Below are positions 1 to 8,312 of a stretch of DNA of 64,000 nucleotides, piece after piece (the stretch's first letter is position 1; every line of letters begins with the position of its first letter). Made by a program: the position numbers and the translations under genes. Source of the stretch: Sphingopyxis alaskensis RB2256 (GTDB taxonomy: Bacteria; Pseudomonadota; Alphaproteobacteria; Sphingomonadales; Sphingomonadaceae); the NCBI RefSeq assembly GCF_000013985.1, contig NC_008048.1, positions 372,001-436,000 of the forward strand. The letters are read 5' to 3'. The notes below the pieces were generated by a model that was given only the letters and a program-made list of their open reading frames with translations, had not been told where the DNA came from and did no database searches.

Positions 1-1
1 C

Positions 2-1411
2 GTGACGCCTGCCTGGACGCTGGCCGACGTCATGCCGTGGCTAGTCGTGCCGTGGGCCGCGGGCATGATCGCGGTGATCGGTGCTGCGATGCTGGCGCAC
101 CGGCGCTTTCGCGCCGCGGTGCTGACGGACGCGGTCGAGCTGGAACCCATCGGGTCGATCCGGCTGGTGATGACCGACGCCGTCGACGGGCCGGTGGCGT
201 TCGGCCTGTTGCACCGCGTCGTCGCGGTGCCGCAGGATTTCTTTGCCCGCTATGCTGCCGAAGAGCGCGCGCTCGCGGTCGATCACGAGCTGTCGCATCA
301 CCGCCACGGCGACCTGTGGGCCAATGCGGCCGCGCTGGTGCTGCTCGCGTCGCAATGGTTCAATCCCTTTGCCTGGCGCGCGATCCGCGCCTTTCAGTTC
401 GACCAGGAGGCGGCGTGCGACGCGCGCGTGCTGACGATGGCCGATGACGCGGCGCGGCACGACCGCGCGGCCAATTATGCCACCGCGATCGTCAAGGCCG
501 CGGTCGGCCCCCGGCTGGCGCTCACCGCGCCGATGGCGGTCCACGATAATCTGCAGGAGAGGCTGACGATGTTGACGAAGCGTGATATTTCGAAGCGGCG
601 CGGCCTGGCCGGCCGGTTGCTGATCGGTGGCGCGGCGCTCGCGGTGCTCGGCGCGACCGCGACGCTGGTTCCGTCGGGGATGGCCGCAGCGACGACGCAA
701 CCCGGCGATATTCCGGCACCGCCCGCGCCGCCGCCTGCGCCCGATGCGCCGCCGCCGCCCGAAGCCCCCGATGCGCCCGAGGTGATGGTCTTTACCGGCA
801 GCGACGAAGCGGTGAGCGAAACGGTTACGACCTCCGACGACGGCAAGACACGCGAAGTGCGCCGCATCGTGATCCGCCATGACCATGACAAGGATGGCAA
901 GACGGCCGATGCGTCCGCCGATCACCAGAAAAAGGCGCAGCGTTTCGAGTTTCACATTCCGGGCGGCCTGTCGCGCGAGGATGTGCTCGCGACGCTGAAG
1001 GAACAGGGCATCACCGGCGCGCGCGCCGATGTGATCGCCGACAGGCTGGAGGCGAAACGCAAGGAACGGCTCCGCGTCGCGCTGGCGCCGATGCCGCCGA
1101 TGCCTGCGATCCCGCCGATGTCCTGGTCGGCCGACGGCAAGGCCATGGTGCTCGGCAAGTGCCGCGACGGCAGCAAGGCGGCGCCGATCGTCGACCGGAA
1201 GCATAGCGAAGGCGGCAAGCGCAGCCATGTCGTCATGTTCGGCTGCGGCGATTCGGGGGAAATCCGGGCGTTACGCCTGTCGGCGCTCGAAAAGACGCGC
1301 GAAGCCTTCGTCGAGGGCGAACGGGCGCGCGGACTGTCGGAAGAAATGCGCGCGAAGGTGATCGCCGACATCGACAAGGCCATCGCCGAAATCAAGAAAT
1401 CGGACGAATAG
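2..1411 (+). CDS. BlaR1/MecR1-type M56 membrane metallopeptidase (5' partial)
   Basis: The gene is cut by the window start, so the true N-terminus (probably several more membrane helices) is missing. The visible part has membrane helices near residues 10-30 and about 105-120, and between them the zincin motif HELSHHRHGD (residues 95-104), which is the M56 active site. A further helix near residues 205-222 is followed by a Pro/Ala-rich linker (about 235-260) and a charged, probably periplasmic, C-terminal region of about 200 residues. In the M56 family such proteins sense cell-wall stress or beta-lactams and cleave a partner repressor of the BlaI type. The repressor would normally lie just upstream, outside the window. 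The family call is firm; the inducing signal is unknown. Confidence 0.8.
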   Translation: MTPAWTLADVMPWLVVPWAAGMIAVIGAAMLAHRRFRAAVLTDAVELEPIGSIRLVMTDAVDGPVAFGLLHRVVAVPQDFFARYAAEERALAVDHELSHHRHGDLWANAAALVLLASQWFNPFAWRAIRAFQFDQEAACDARVLTMADDAARHDRAANYATAIVKAAVGPRLALTAPMAVHDNLQERLTMLTKRDISKRRGLAGRLLIGGAALAVLGATATLVPSGMAAATTQPGDIPAPPAPPPAPDAPPPPEAPDAPEVMVFTGSDEAVSETVTTSDDGKTREVRRIVIRHDHDKDGKTADASADHQKKAQRFEFHIPGGLSREDVLATLKEQGITGARADVIADRLEAKRKERLRVALAPMPPMPAIPPMSWSADGKAMVLGKCRDGSKAAPIVDRKHSEGGKRSHVVMFGCGDSGEIRALRLSALEKTREAFVEGERARGLSEEMRAKVIADIDKAIAEIKKSDE

Positions 1412-1474
1412 CGCCGCACGGGCTTCGATGCCGGTCCTTGCTCCCCGGTGGGGCCGGCGACAGGGGCGGGGAAA

Positions 1475-1499
1475 GGGAGCGGGCAACCGCTCCCTTTTT
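1475..1499 (+). terminator. Rho-independent terminator after the M56 gene
   Basis: A perfect 8-bp stem (GGGAGCGG pairing with CCGCTCCC) with a 4-base loop is followed directly by five T residues. It lies 64 bases past the stop codon of the M56 peptidase gene, so it should end that transcript. Confidence 0.8.
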
Positions 1500-1556
1500 C
1501 ACGCTGATGACACCGGCGGGACGGCGGCATGGGGCGGGGAGCGGAGATCCCCAACT

Positions 1557-1583
1557 CGTCATCCCGGCCTTCGCGGGAATGAC
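1557..1583. repeat. Short palindromic intergenic repeat (single unit)
   Basis: GTCATCCCGGCC and GCGGGAATGAC form an imperfect hairpin of the 'GTCATTCC ... GGAATGAC' type. Similar units recur at 10,718-10,794, and related designs at 7,078-7,168 and 18,506-18,587. Such elements are common between genes in sphingomonads. Confidence 0.5.
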
Positions 1584-1690
1584 CAAGGTTCAAGTGTGCG
1601 GAACGGTCGCCATCGGTCGCGAGGAGCCTTTGTGCGAAATGATCGCCCCTGCCCCTTTCGTTCCGTCCGCCGTGATGCCACATTGAGCGC

Positions 1691-2611
1691 ATGAGCGACG
1701 AGAAGCCTTGGCCCGACAGCATCCGCGCCGGCGAGTGCGAGCAGCACGAACCGCTGGTGCGCCGCGTGCTCGCGCCCAACCCGTCGCCCTATACCTTCAC
1801 CGGCACGCAGACGTGGATTGTCGGTGCGGGGCGTGACGTGGCGGTGATCGATCCCGGTCCGACGGGCAGCGGGATGAGCGTGGGCGATCCGCCCGACGCC
1901 AACGGGCGGGGGCATGTCGAGGCGATCCTGCGTGCCGTGGAGGGGCAGCGCGTCGCGGCGATCCTTTGCACGCACACGCACCGGGACCATTCGCCCGCCG
2001 CCGCGCCGCTGAAAGCCGCGACGGGCGCGCCGATCATTGGCTGCGCGCCGCTCGCGCTGTCCGACGACGGGCCGCGCGCCGATTCGGCGTTCGATCCCGA
2101 TTATGCGCCCGACCGCGTGCTGATGGACGGCGAGCGGATCGCGGGTGACGGCTGGACGATCGAGGCCGTGGCGACGCCGGGGCACACGTCGAACCATCTC
2201 TGCTTCGCGCTGGTCGAGACAGGTGCGTTGTTCACCGGCGATCATGTCATGGCCTGGTCGACCAGCGTGGTGAGCCCGCCCGACGGCGACATGGCGGCCT
2301 ATATGGCCAGCCTGTCCAAGCTCCATGACCGCGAGGATCGCGTCTATTATCCCGCGCACGGCCCGGCGGTGACCAAGCCGCGCCAGCTGGTGCGCGGGAT
2401 GCTGGGGCACCGCAAGCAGCGCGAACGGCAGATCTTGCGGGAACTCGAAAGGGGCACACGCGTGATCCCCGACATGGTGAAACATATGTACAAGGGCCTC
2501 GACCCGCGTCTGACCGGCGCCGCCGGTCGTTCGGTGCTCGCCCATCTTCTCGACCTCGAGGCGCGCGGCCGCGTCGCGCGTGAGGACGAGTGCTGGAGGC
2601 TGGTCGCATGA
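1691..2611 (+). CDS. Metallo-beta-lactamase-fold hydrolase (LACTB2-like)
   Basis: A 306-residue soluble hydrolase. The metal-binding signature HTHRDH sits at residues 95-100; further ligands appear in the GHTSNH segment, in FTGDH, and in the late PAHGPA segment. The C-terminal part (about 225-306) reads as the winged-helix extension typical of LACTB2-type proteins. Family members hydrolyse diverse thioester, nucleic-acid or ester substrates, and the sequence does not say which. The stop codon overlaps the start of the next gene (ATGA), so the two are probably translated together. The start was chosen at the first ATG; no strong Shine-Dalgarno is visible before it. Confidence 0.85.
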   Translation: MSDEKPWPDSIRAGECEQHEPLVRRVLAPNPSPYTFTGTQTWIVGAGRDVAVIDPGPTGSGMSVGDPPDANGRGHVEAILRAVEGQRVAAILCTHTHRDHSPAAAPLKAATGAPIIGCAPLALSDDGPRADSAFDPDYAPDRVLMDGERIAGDGWTIEAVATPGHTSNHLCFALVETGALFTGDHVMAWSTSVVSPPDGDMAAYMASLSKLHDREDRVYYPAHGPAVTKPRQLVRGMLGHRKQRERQILRELERGTRVIPDMVKHMYKGLDPRLTGAAGRSVLAHLLDLEARGRVAREDECWRLVA

Positions 2612-3207
2612 ACCGGGGATTGTTCCGCGTCGCGGTCGTCGCGGTGCTCGCGCTCGCACTCTTCTTCGGTTGGCGCGCGTGGAGCGACTGGCAGCGCGGC
2701 TATGATCCCCAGACCGTCGTTGCCGCGAGCCTTGAGGGGCTGAAGGAGCAGAATGTTCTGGTCCCCTTCACCGCGCGTTACGTCGCGGTGGTGACCTCGA
2801 CGCAGAGTCGGCTGGGGCTGAGCGCCAAAAAGACGCTGATCATGCCGGGGACGGTGCGTTACGAACTCGATCTTGGCCGTCTGAAACAGTCGGATCTCGA
2901 TTGGGACGGCGCGACCAATGCGCTGACGGTCACGCTGCCGCCGCTGCGGCTCGCGGGCCCCGAAATCGACATCGACGCGATCAGCGAGTTTCGCGACGGC
3001 GAAATCCTGCTGACCCTGACCGATGCCGAAGCGTCGCTCGACGCGGCGAATCGCAAGGCGGCGCAAGAGGAACTCATCAGGCAGGCGCGCGGCGCGACGC
3101 CGATGCGCCTCGCCGAAGGCGCTGCACGCGCCGCGATCGAGCAAAGCTTTGCGATGCCGTTGAAGGCCGTCGGCATCGACGCCACGGTGACTGCGCGTTT
3201 CGAGTAA
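2608..3207 (+). CDS. DUF4230 domain protein, membrane-anchored
   Basis: A 199-residue protein with one N-terminal membrane helix (about residues 5-22) that serves as an uncleaved anchor or signal; the rest is predicted outside the cytoplasm. The body matches the DUF4230 pattern (an alternating hydrophobic domain followed by a helical C-terminus). It overlaps the preceding hydrolase gene by 4 bases. No enzymatic motif is visible and the function is unknown. Confidence 0.7.
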   Translation: MNRGLFRVAVVAVLALALFFGWRAWSDWQRGYDPQTVVAASLEGLKEQNVLVPFTARYVAVVTSTQSRLGLSAKKTLIMPGTVRYELDLGRLKQSDLDWDGATNALTVTLPPLRLAGPEIDIDAISEFRDGEILLTLTDAEASLDAANRKAAQEELIRQARGATPMRLAEGAARAAIEQSFAMPLKAVGIDATVTARFE

Positions 3208-3223
3208 GGACCGGGGGGCTGCT

Positions 3224-3421
3224 CTAGCTTTTGCGGAACAGCGCTTCGGCCGCGGCTTTCTGGCTTGTCGCCGCACGGCGGTGGGCGCGGACGCGCTCGA
3301 TTTCGGCCTCGAGCGCCGCGAGGCGCGCGTCGAGTTCGTCGACCGACAGGGGATCGAGCGGCTGGCGGACGAGGGCGCTCAGCACATCGTCGCGGCGGCG
3401 CGGCAGCTCGTCATCGTCCAT
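3224..3421 (-). CDS. DUF1192 small protein
   Basis: A 65-residue acidic protein beginning MDDDELPRRRDD, with a coiled-coil-like segment rich in leucine, alanine and glutamate (LAALEAEIERVRAH). This arrangement is typical of DUF1192, a short alphaproteobacterial family of unknown function often found next to a quinone oxidoreductase gene, as here. The start at 3421 was chosen because AGGAGG lies 6 bases upstream; an ATG two codons earlier would sit directly on the ribosome-binding site. Confidence 0.7.
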   Translation of the reverse strand: MDDDELPRRRDDVLSALVRQPLDPLSVDELDARLAALEAEIERVRAHRRAATSQKAAAEALFRKS

Positions 3422-3522
3422 GGCCATCCTCCTGAAATGACGCGCGACTGTTGACCCGTGTCGCCGCACTGTCAATAAGGCGCGGCAGGGCGTAGGAAAC
3501 CGGACCAGTGGGGGAATAAAGC

Positions 3523-4521
3523 GTGACCAGCCTGCCAGCAGACATGACTGCCGTCGCCATCGGCGCGCCGGGGGGACCGGAGATGTTGCAGTCCGTGACG
3601 CGGCCGGTGCCGCAGCCCGGTGCCGAAGAGGTGCTGATCCGCGTCGCCGCGGCAGGGGTCAACCGCCCCGACGTGCTGCAGCGCATGGGCCTGTATCCGC
3701 CGCCGCCGGGCGCGTCGGACCTGCCGGGGCTTGAGGTCGCGGGCACAGTCGTGGCGGTCGGACCGGGGGGCGATCCCGAAATGCTGGGACAGGAGGTGTG
3801 CGCGCTCGTCGCCGGCGGCGGCTATGCCGAATATTGCACGGCGCCGGTAGGAAGCTGTTTGCCCGTGCCGAAGGGCTTTTCGATGGCCGAGGCCGCGGCG
3901 CTGCCCGAAACCGTCTTTACCGTGTGGCACAATCTGTTCGAGCGCGGCTATGTGCAGGAGGGTGAGACGGTGCTGGTCCACGGTGGCACGAGCGGTATCG
4001 GCACGACCGCGATCGGCCTTTGCAAGCTGTTCGGCATCAGGGTGATCGTGACCTGTGGCAGCGCCGACAAATGCGACGCGGCGCGCGCCCTGGGCGCCGA
4101 CCTCGCCGTCGATTATTCGAACGAGGATTATGTCGCGGCGGTGAAGGATTTTACCGGCGGGGCGGGGGTCCATGTCGTGCTCGACATGGTCGGCGGCGAT
4201 TATGTGCCGCGCAATCTCGACTGCCTCGCCGACGACGGCCGCCACGTGTCCATCGCCTTCCAGCGCGGTGCCAAGGTCGAGATCGACGTTTCGCAGGTGA
4301 TGCGCCGCCGCCTGACGCTGACCGGATCGACGTTGCGCGCCCGCAGCGCAGCCTTCAAGGCGCTGCTCGCCGACGAGATCCACCGCACGCTTTGGCCGCG
4401 CCTAGCCGAAGGTGCGTGGAAGCCGGCGATGGATCAGGCCTTTGCCCTGACCGACGCCGCCGCCGCCCACGCGCGGATGCAGGCGGGCGCGCACGTCGGC
4501 AAGATCGTGCTGACCGTTTAA
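3523..4521 (+). CDS. NAD(P)H:quinone oxidoreductase, zinc-independent MDR family (PIG3-like)
   Basis: A 332-residue medium-chain dehydrogenase/reductase. The N-terminal GroES-like domain contains the NRPDVLQRMG segment typical of PIG3/quinone reductases. A Rossmann domain follows, with the nucleotide-binding stretch VHGGTSGIGTTAIGL (about residues 151-165). The catalytic and structural zinc cysteines of alcohol dehydrogenases are absent, which supports a quinone reductase rather than a dehydrogenase. The GTG start has a GGGGGA ribosome-binding site; an in-frame ATG seven codons later is an alternative. It is divergent from the DUF1192 gene. Confidence 0.85.
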   Translation: MTSLPADMTAVAIGAPGGPEMLQSVTRPVPQPGAEEVLIRVAAAGVNRPDVLQRMGLYPPPPGASDLPGLEVAGTVVAVGPGGDPEMLGQEVCALVAGGGYAEYCTAPVGSCLPVPKGFSMAEAAALPETVFTVWHNLFERGYVQEGETVLVHGGTSGIGTTAIGLCKLFGIRVIVTCGSADKCDAARALGADLAVDYSNEDYVAAVKDFTGGAGVHVVLDMVGGDYVPRNLDCLADDGRHVSIAFQRGAKVEIDVSQVMRRRLTLTGSTLRARSAAFKALLADEIHRTLWPRLAEGAWKPAMDQAFALTDAAAAHARMQAGAHVGKIVLTV

Positions 4522-4581
4522 CCCGGCGCGTCGGCGAGCGCGGGCGGGGCTGACGTGGCTGTCGGTAGTCGGCCGACGCCC

Positions 4582-5292
4582 TCAGGCGGGTTCGAGAGTC
4601 CGTGGTTCGAGGATCAGGCGGTCGACCAGCGCATCGACTGCCTGTTCGGCGGCTGCGATCGAGTCGGCCAGTCGTTGATCGCCGAACTCGTCATATTCGA
4701 TCGCGATCATGTGATTGTCGTGCAGGCCGATATAGGCGAGCGGCGCAGCGAGCCCCGATTCGACGAAATTATTGTGCGCCTGCCGCCCGCCCGGATCGTA
4801 ACCATAGTCGCCGCGCGCCGAGAGCGTCACCAGCGTTTTGCCCGCGGGCAGCATCGGCCAATAGGGGTCGCCGTCGCGGGCGCGGTCGAAGCCGAAGGTG
4901 ACGCCGACGCGCACGATATTGTCGAGCCACGCCTTGAGCGTCGCGGGCATTCCGAAATTATACATCGGCGCGCCAACGATCACGATGTCCGCCGCGATCA
5001 GTTCGGCGATGAGCCGGTCGCTTTCGGCGAGCCGGGCCTTTTGCGCCGCGTCGCGCTTTTCAGGCCGCGTGAAGGCCGCGGCCACCCAGTCGGCATCGAC
5101 CGGCGCGGGCGGATGCTGGCCGACGTCGCGATAGGTCACCGCGTCGGTCGGGCGCAGCGCGGTCCAGCGTTCGACAAAGCGCGCGCCGAGGCGGCGGGTG
5201 TGCGACCCGTGCGGATCGCGGCCCGACACGCCGGGGCGGGCGCTGGAATCGATGTGCAGCAGGCGGAGGGCGGCGGGATTCAATTCAAACAT
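4582..5292 (-). CDS. azoR: FMN-dependent NADH-azoreductase (AzoR family flavodoxin-like)
   Basis: A 236-residue protein with the flavodoxin-like fold: an N-terminal LLHIDSSARP strand-loop that binds FMN phosphate, the MYNFGMPATLKAWLD segment that contacts the isoalloxazine ring, and TLSARGDYGYD. This matches AzoR, which reduces quinones and azo compounds with NADH. The start at 5292 was chosen because AAGGA lies 7 bases upstream; an ATG seven codons earlier lacks a site. It is divergently transcribed from a LysR-type regulator, a common arrangement for regulated quinone or azo reductases. Confidence 0.85.
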   Translation of the reverse strand: MFELNPAALRLLHIDSSARPGVSGRDPHGSHTRRLGARFVERWTALRPTDAVTYRDVGQHPPAPVDADWVAAAFTRPEKRDAAQKARLAESDRLIAELIAADIVIVGAPMYNFGMPATLKAWLDNIVRVGVTFGFDRARDGDPYWPMLPAGKTLVTLSARGDYGYDPGGRQAHNNFVESGLAAPLAYIGLHDNHMIAIEYDEFGDQRLADSIAAAEQAVDALVDRLILEPRTLEPA

Positions 5293-5331
5293 GGTGAAAT
5301 CCTTTTCATCCATAGGAGAGGTGCTATCATG

Positions 5332-5347
5332 AATAATATGGATTATT
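5332..5347. promoter_or_regulatory. Candidate LysR-type operator between azoR and lysR
   Basis: A perfect dyad, AATAAT-4-ATTATT, lies in the 85-bp divergent intergenic region, a stretch clearly richer in A+T than its surroundings. Placement between a LysR gene and its divergent neighbour fits the usual LysR target arrangement. Binding is inferred. Confidence 0.45.
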
Positions 5348-5377
5348 TCAGTAGGTCGAACACGAATCCGTCATCTT

Positions 5378-6283
5378 ATGACTCAACCTGATTCATCTAT
5401 AGCGCAGCTGCGCCGCCTGCCGCCGCTCGCCGCCCTGCGCGCGTTCGAAGCCGCCGCGCGCCATGTCAGCTTTCGGCAGGCGGCGGAGGAGCTGGGGGTG
5501 ACGCCGACGGCGATCAGCCACCAGGTCCGGCTGCTGGAGGACAGCCTGGGATTCGCGCTGTTCGTGCGGCGCGCGCGCGGCGTCGTGCTGACCGACGCGG
5601 GGCGGCGGCTGTTCCCGACCCTGCGCGACGGCTTCGATGCGTTCGAGCGCGCGATCTGGGAATTGTCGCCGCGCCCGCGCCGCGTCGCGGTGACGTTGAG
5701 CGCGACGACGCTGTTCACCGTGCGCCGCATCCTGCCCGCGATCGGCCGGTTCCGCGAACGTTTCCCGGACTATGACCTGCGCCTCCATGCCTCCGACGAT
5801 CCGGTCGACCTGATCGCCGGGGAGGCCGATGTCGCGGTCCGTTATGGATCGGGCGCCTTCCGCGGGTTGGTCGCCACGCCCCTGCTGGCCGAGCGCTTCG
5901 GCGTCCTATGCAGCCCCAAGATGGCGATTGCGCGGCCGAACGATCTGCGCGGCGCCACCTTGCTGCACATCGAATGGCGGCGCGCGGGCAAGGCGCCCGA
6001 CTGGCGCCGGTGGGCGCGGCTTGCGGGGATCGAGGGGCTGGCGGTCGATCGGGGACCGCGCTTCACCGAGGATGATCATGCGCTGCAAGCCGCGGCGGCG
6101 GGCAGCGGCGTGGTCTTGTCGGGGCTGGCGCTCGCGCAGCCGACGATCGACGCCGGGCTGCTCGTCCACCCGTTCGGCCCGGTGATCGAGGGCGAAGCCT
6201 ATCATGTCGTCACGACACCCGACAACCGCGACGCGCCGGCGGTGTGTGCGGTCTGCGACTGGCTGCGCGAGGACGTCGTTTAG
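5378..6283 (+). CDS. LysR family transcriptional regulator (GcvA-like)
   Basis: A 301-residue regulator. The N-terminal winged HTH reads LRAFEAAARHVSFRQAAEEL then GVTPTAISHQVRLLE (about residues 19-54), typical of the GcvA/AmpR branch. The remaining 200 residues form a periplasmic-binding-like effector domain. It is divergent from the azoreductase gene, with an A+T-rich dyad between them, so it probably controls that gene and itself. The effector is unknown but may be a quinone or aromatic electrophile. Confidence 0.85.
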   Translation: MTQPDSSIAQLRRLPPLAALRAFEAAARHVSFRQAAEELGVTPTAISHQVRLLEDSLGFALFVRRARGVVLTDAGRRLFPTLRDGFDAFERAIWELSPRPRRVAVTLSATTLFTVRRILPAIGRFRERFPDYDLRLHASDDPVDLIAGEADVAVRYGSGAFRGLVATPLLAERFGVLCSPKMAIARPNDLRGATLLHIEWRRAGKAPDWRRWARLAGIEGLAVDRGPRFTEDDHALQAAAAGSGVVLSGLALAQPTIDAGLLVHPFGPVIEGEAYHVVTTPDNRDAPAVCAVCDWLREDVV

Positions 6284-6340
6284 CGCGCAATCGGCCTGCG
6301 CTTGCGCGGAACGCTATTAAGGTCTAAACCGCCGCCGGAT

Positions 6341-6369
6341 GGCCGCCCCGCGAGGGGCGGCCCTTATTA
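6341..6369 (+). terminator. Hairpin after lysR, weak T tract
   Basis: A perfect 9-bp GC stem (GGCCGCCCC with GGGGCGGCC) with loop gcga is followed by CTTATTATTT. It lies between the lysR stop and the trcR start and probably terminates the lysR transcript. The T tract is interrupted. Confidence 0.6.
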
Positions 6370-6391
6370 TTTCCGCTTTTGGAGTGCAGTC

Positions 6392-7054
6392 ATGGCCAAT
6401 GCCAATCCGACCCCGCTGATGCCGCATGCGACCGCCGCCTGGCTGGTCGACAACACCGGCCTGACTTTTGGCCAGATCGCCGAATTTTGCGGCATCCACA
6501 TCCTCGAGGTGCAGGCGATCGCCGACGAGACGGCGGCGACCAAATATACCGGCCGCGACCCGGTGCGCGCGCACGAGTTGTCGATGGAGGAAATCGAAAA
6601 GGGGCAGAAGGACCCCAATTACAAGCTCAAGATGACCGTGCAGGCGCAGGACGTGATTCGCCGCACCCGCGGGCCGCGCTACACCCCGGTCAGCAAGCGG
6701 CAGGACAAGCCCGACGGCATCGCATGGATCCTGAAGAACCACCCCGAAGTGTCCGACGGCGCGATCAGCAAGCTGATTGGCACGACGCGCAACACGATCG
6801 GCGCGATCCGCGACCGCAGCCACTGGAACAGCGCGAACATCGTCCCGAAAGACCCGGTGACGCTGGGCCTCTGTTCGCAGCGCGAACTCGACGCGCTGGT
6901 CGCCAAGGCGGCGAAGAAGGCGGGGATCAAGGCGCCCGAGGACAGCCGGTTGGAGGGCGACCGCGAGGCGCTGCTCGAAGAACTGCGCGCCGAACGCACC
7001 GCGGCAAACGAAGCGCGCGCGGCCGAAGAGGCACAGGCCGACGGCGAAGACTGA
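6392..7054 (+). CDS. trcR: TrcR-like cell-cycle transcriptional regulator (DUF1013)
   Basis: A 220-residue protein matching DUF1013/TrcR, a conserved alphaproteobacterial family. Two HTH-like segments are visible: TFGQIAEFCGIHILEVQAI near residues 23-41, and a second near DGAISKLIGTTRNTIGAI around residues 122-139. The C-terminal 50 residues are charged and probably disordered. In Caulobacter the homologue is a transcriptional regulator linked to the cell cycle. The start at 6392 has GGAG upstream (ttttggagtgcagtc); the open frame extends upstream but without homology. Followed by an intergenic palindrome, so probably a single-gene transcript. Confidence 0.8.
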   Translation: MANANPTPLMPHATAAWLVDNTGLTFGQIAEFCGIHILEVQAIADETAATKYTGRDPVRAHELSMEEIEKGQKDPNYKLKMTVQAQDVIRRTRGPRYTPVSKRQDKPDGIAWILKNHPEVSDGAISKLIGTTRNTIGAIRDRSHWNSANIVPKDPVTLGLCSQRELDALVAKAAKKAGIKAPEDSRLEGDREALLEELRAERTAANEARAAEEAQADGED

Positions 7055-7077
7055 AGCCTGTAATGGCGGCGCTTGCC

Positions 7078-7168
7078 GTCATTGCGAGGAGCGAAGCGAC
7101 GAAGCAATCTCCTGCAATCGCCCTTTTGCAACGATGGCTGGAGATTGCTTCGCTTCGCTCGCAATGAC
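7078..7168. repeat. Long palindromic intergenic repeat
   Basis: GTCATTGCGAGGAGCGAAGCG...AAGCAATCTCC is mirrored 35 bases later by GGAGATTGCTTCGCTTCGCTCGCAATGAC, forming a long imperfect hairpin that fills the space between trcR and the next gene. The GTCATTGCGAGCGAAGCGAAGCAATC type is a familiar dispersed repeat of sphingomonads and relatives. It may act as a transcript-stabilising or terminating element. Confidence 0.7.
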
Positions 7169-7181
7169 AGGGGAGCAAGGC

Positions 7182-8306
7182 ATGACGATCGGCGACGAGG
7201 AAAATATCCCGGCGGCCAGCGGTTCGCCGGACGCCTCGCTGACCCAGGACGACAGCTTTACCGCGACGAGCCATGCGGGCCTCACCTATCCGTGGGGAGA
7301 GGCCGCGCCCGGCGCGGGCGAGACGATCCGCATCGCGGGCGGGATCAGCTGGGCGCGCATCCCGATGCCGGGTTCGCTCGGCCATATCAACAGTTGGCTG
7401 CTCGACGACGATGACGGTGTGGCGGTGGTCGATACCGGCGTCTGCCTGACCATGTGCTCTGATGCCTGGAAGGCGCTCTATGCGGGCGCGCTCAAGGACC
7501 GGCGGATCACGCGCGTGATCGGCACGCACCTCCACCCCGACCATATCGGTCTCGCCGGCTGGATCGCGAAAAAGCAGGGTGTGAAGCTGTGGATGACGCG
7601 CGGCGAAATGCTCACCGCACGCGCGATCGTCGCCGATTCGTCCGACAGCGCGCCCGAAGAGGCGCTGGCGCAGTCGCGCGCCGCGGGCTGGGATGCGGAG
7701 GCGATCGAAGCGCAGCGCGGGCGCGGCTGGAACATGTTCCAGCGCATGATCTTCACCCTGCCGCGCTCCTATGTGCGGATCGCCGACGGCGATGTCCTCG
7801 ACATGGGGGCGCATCGCTGGCGCGTCGTTGTGGGATCGGGGCACAGCCCCGAACATGCGTGCCTGTGGAACGAGGCCGAAGGCGTGCTCATTTCGGGCGA
7901 CCAGGTGCTGCCGCGGATCAGTTCGAACGTGTCGGTGAACATCACCGAACCCGATGCCGACCCGCTGGGCGAATGGCTGGCGTCGATCGACAAGCTGCTG
8001 CGCACCGTTCCCGCCGACGTCATCGTCTGCCCCGCGCATGGCGAGCCGTTCAGGGGGCTGCACGTCCGGATGACGGCGCTGCGCGACGAGCATCGGATGC
8101 GGCTGTACAACCTCGCCGAAGCGGTCGCCAGGGCGCCGATGCGCGCGGTCGATGCCTTTCCGCTGCTCTTCAATCGCCCGATCGGCGAGCATAACCGCGG
8201 GCTGGCAACGGGCGAAGCGCTCGCGCATCTGAAGCGGCTGGAGGTCGAGGGGCGGGTGAGGCGCGAGGATCGCGACGGCGTGTGGTGGTATCACGGGGTG
8301 GCGTGA
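7182..8306 (+). CDS. Metallo-beta-lactamase-fold hydrolase
   Basis: A 374-residue hydrolase with the metal site GTHLHPDHIG at about residues 124-133. Other probable metal ligands are in SGHSPEH and SGDQVLP, and a late CPAHGEPF supplies the final histidine. The C-terminal 90 residues look like a helical/winged extension. The start at 7182 follows GGGGAGCAAGGC. It is not the same subgroup as the LACTB2-like protein at 1,691. The substrate cannot be read from the sequence. Confidence 0.8.
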   Translation: MTIGDEENIPAASGSPDASLTQDDSFTATSHAGLTYPWGEAAPGAGETIRIAGGISWARIPMPGSLGHINSWLLDDDDGVAVVDTGVCLTMCSDAWKALYAGALKDRRITRVIGTHLHPDHIGLAGWIAKKQGVKLWMTRGEMLTARAIVADSSDSAPEEALAQSRAAGWDAEAIEAQRGRGWNMFQRMIFTLPRSYVRIADGDVLDMGAHRWRVVVGSGHSPEHACLWNEAEGVLISGDQVLPRISSNVSVNITEPDADPLGEWLASIDKLLRTVPADVIVCPAHGEPFRGLHVRMTALRDEHRMRLYNLAEAVARAPMRAVDAFPLLFNRPIGEHNRGLATGEALAHLKRLEVEGRVRREDRDGVWWYHGVA

Positions 8307-8312
8307 GGCCGC

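Noticed and set aside
41-1228. Long minus-strand open frame of 395 codons opposite the M56 peptidase gene
   Set aside because: It is an arginine/histidine-rich antisense shadow caused by high GC; the plus strand has a clear zincin motif and normal composition. The same holds for many long antisense frames at 1.5-20.6 kb.
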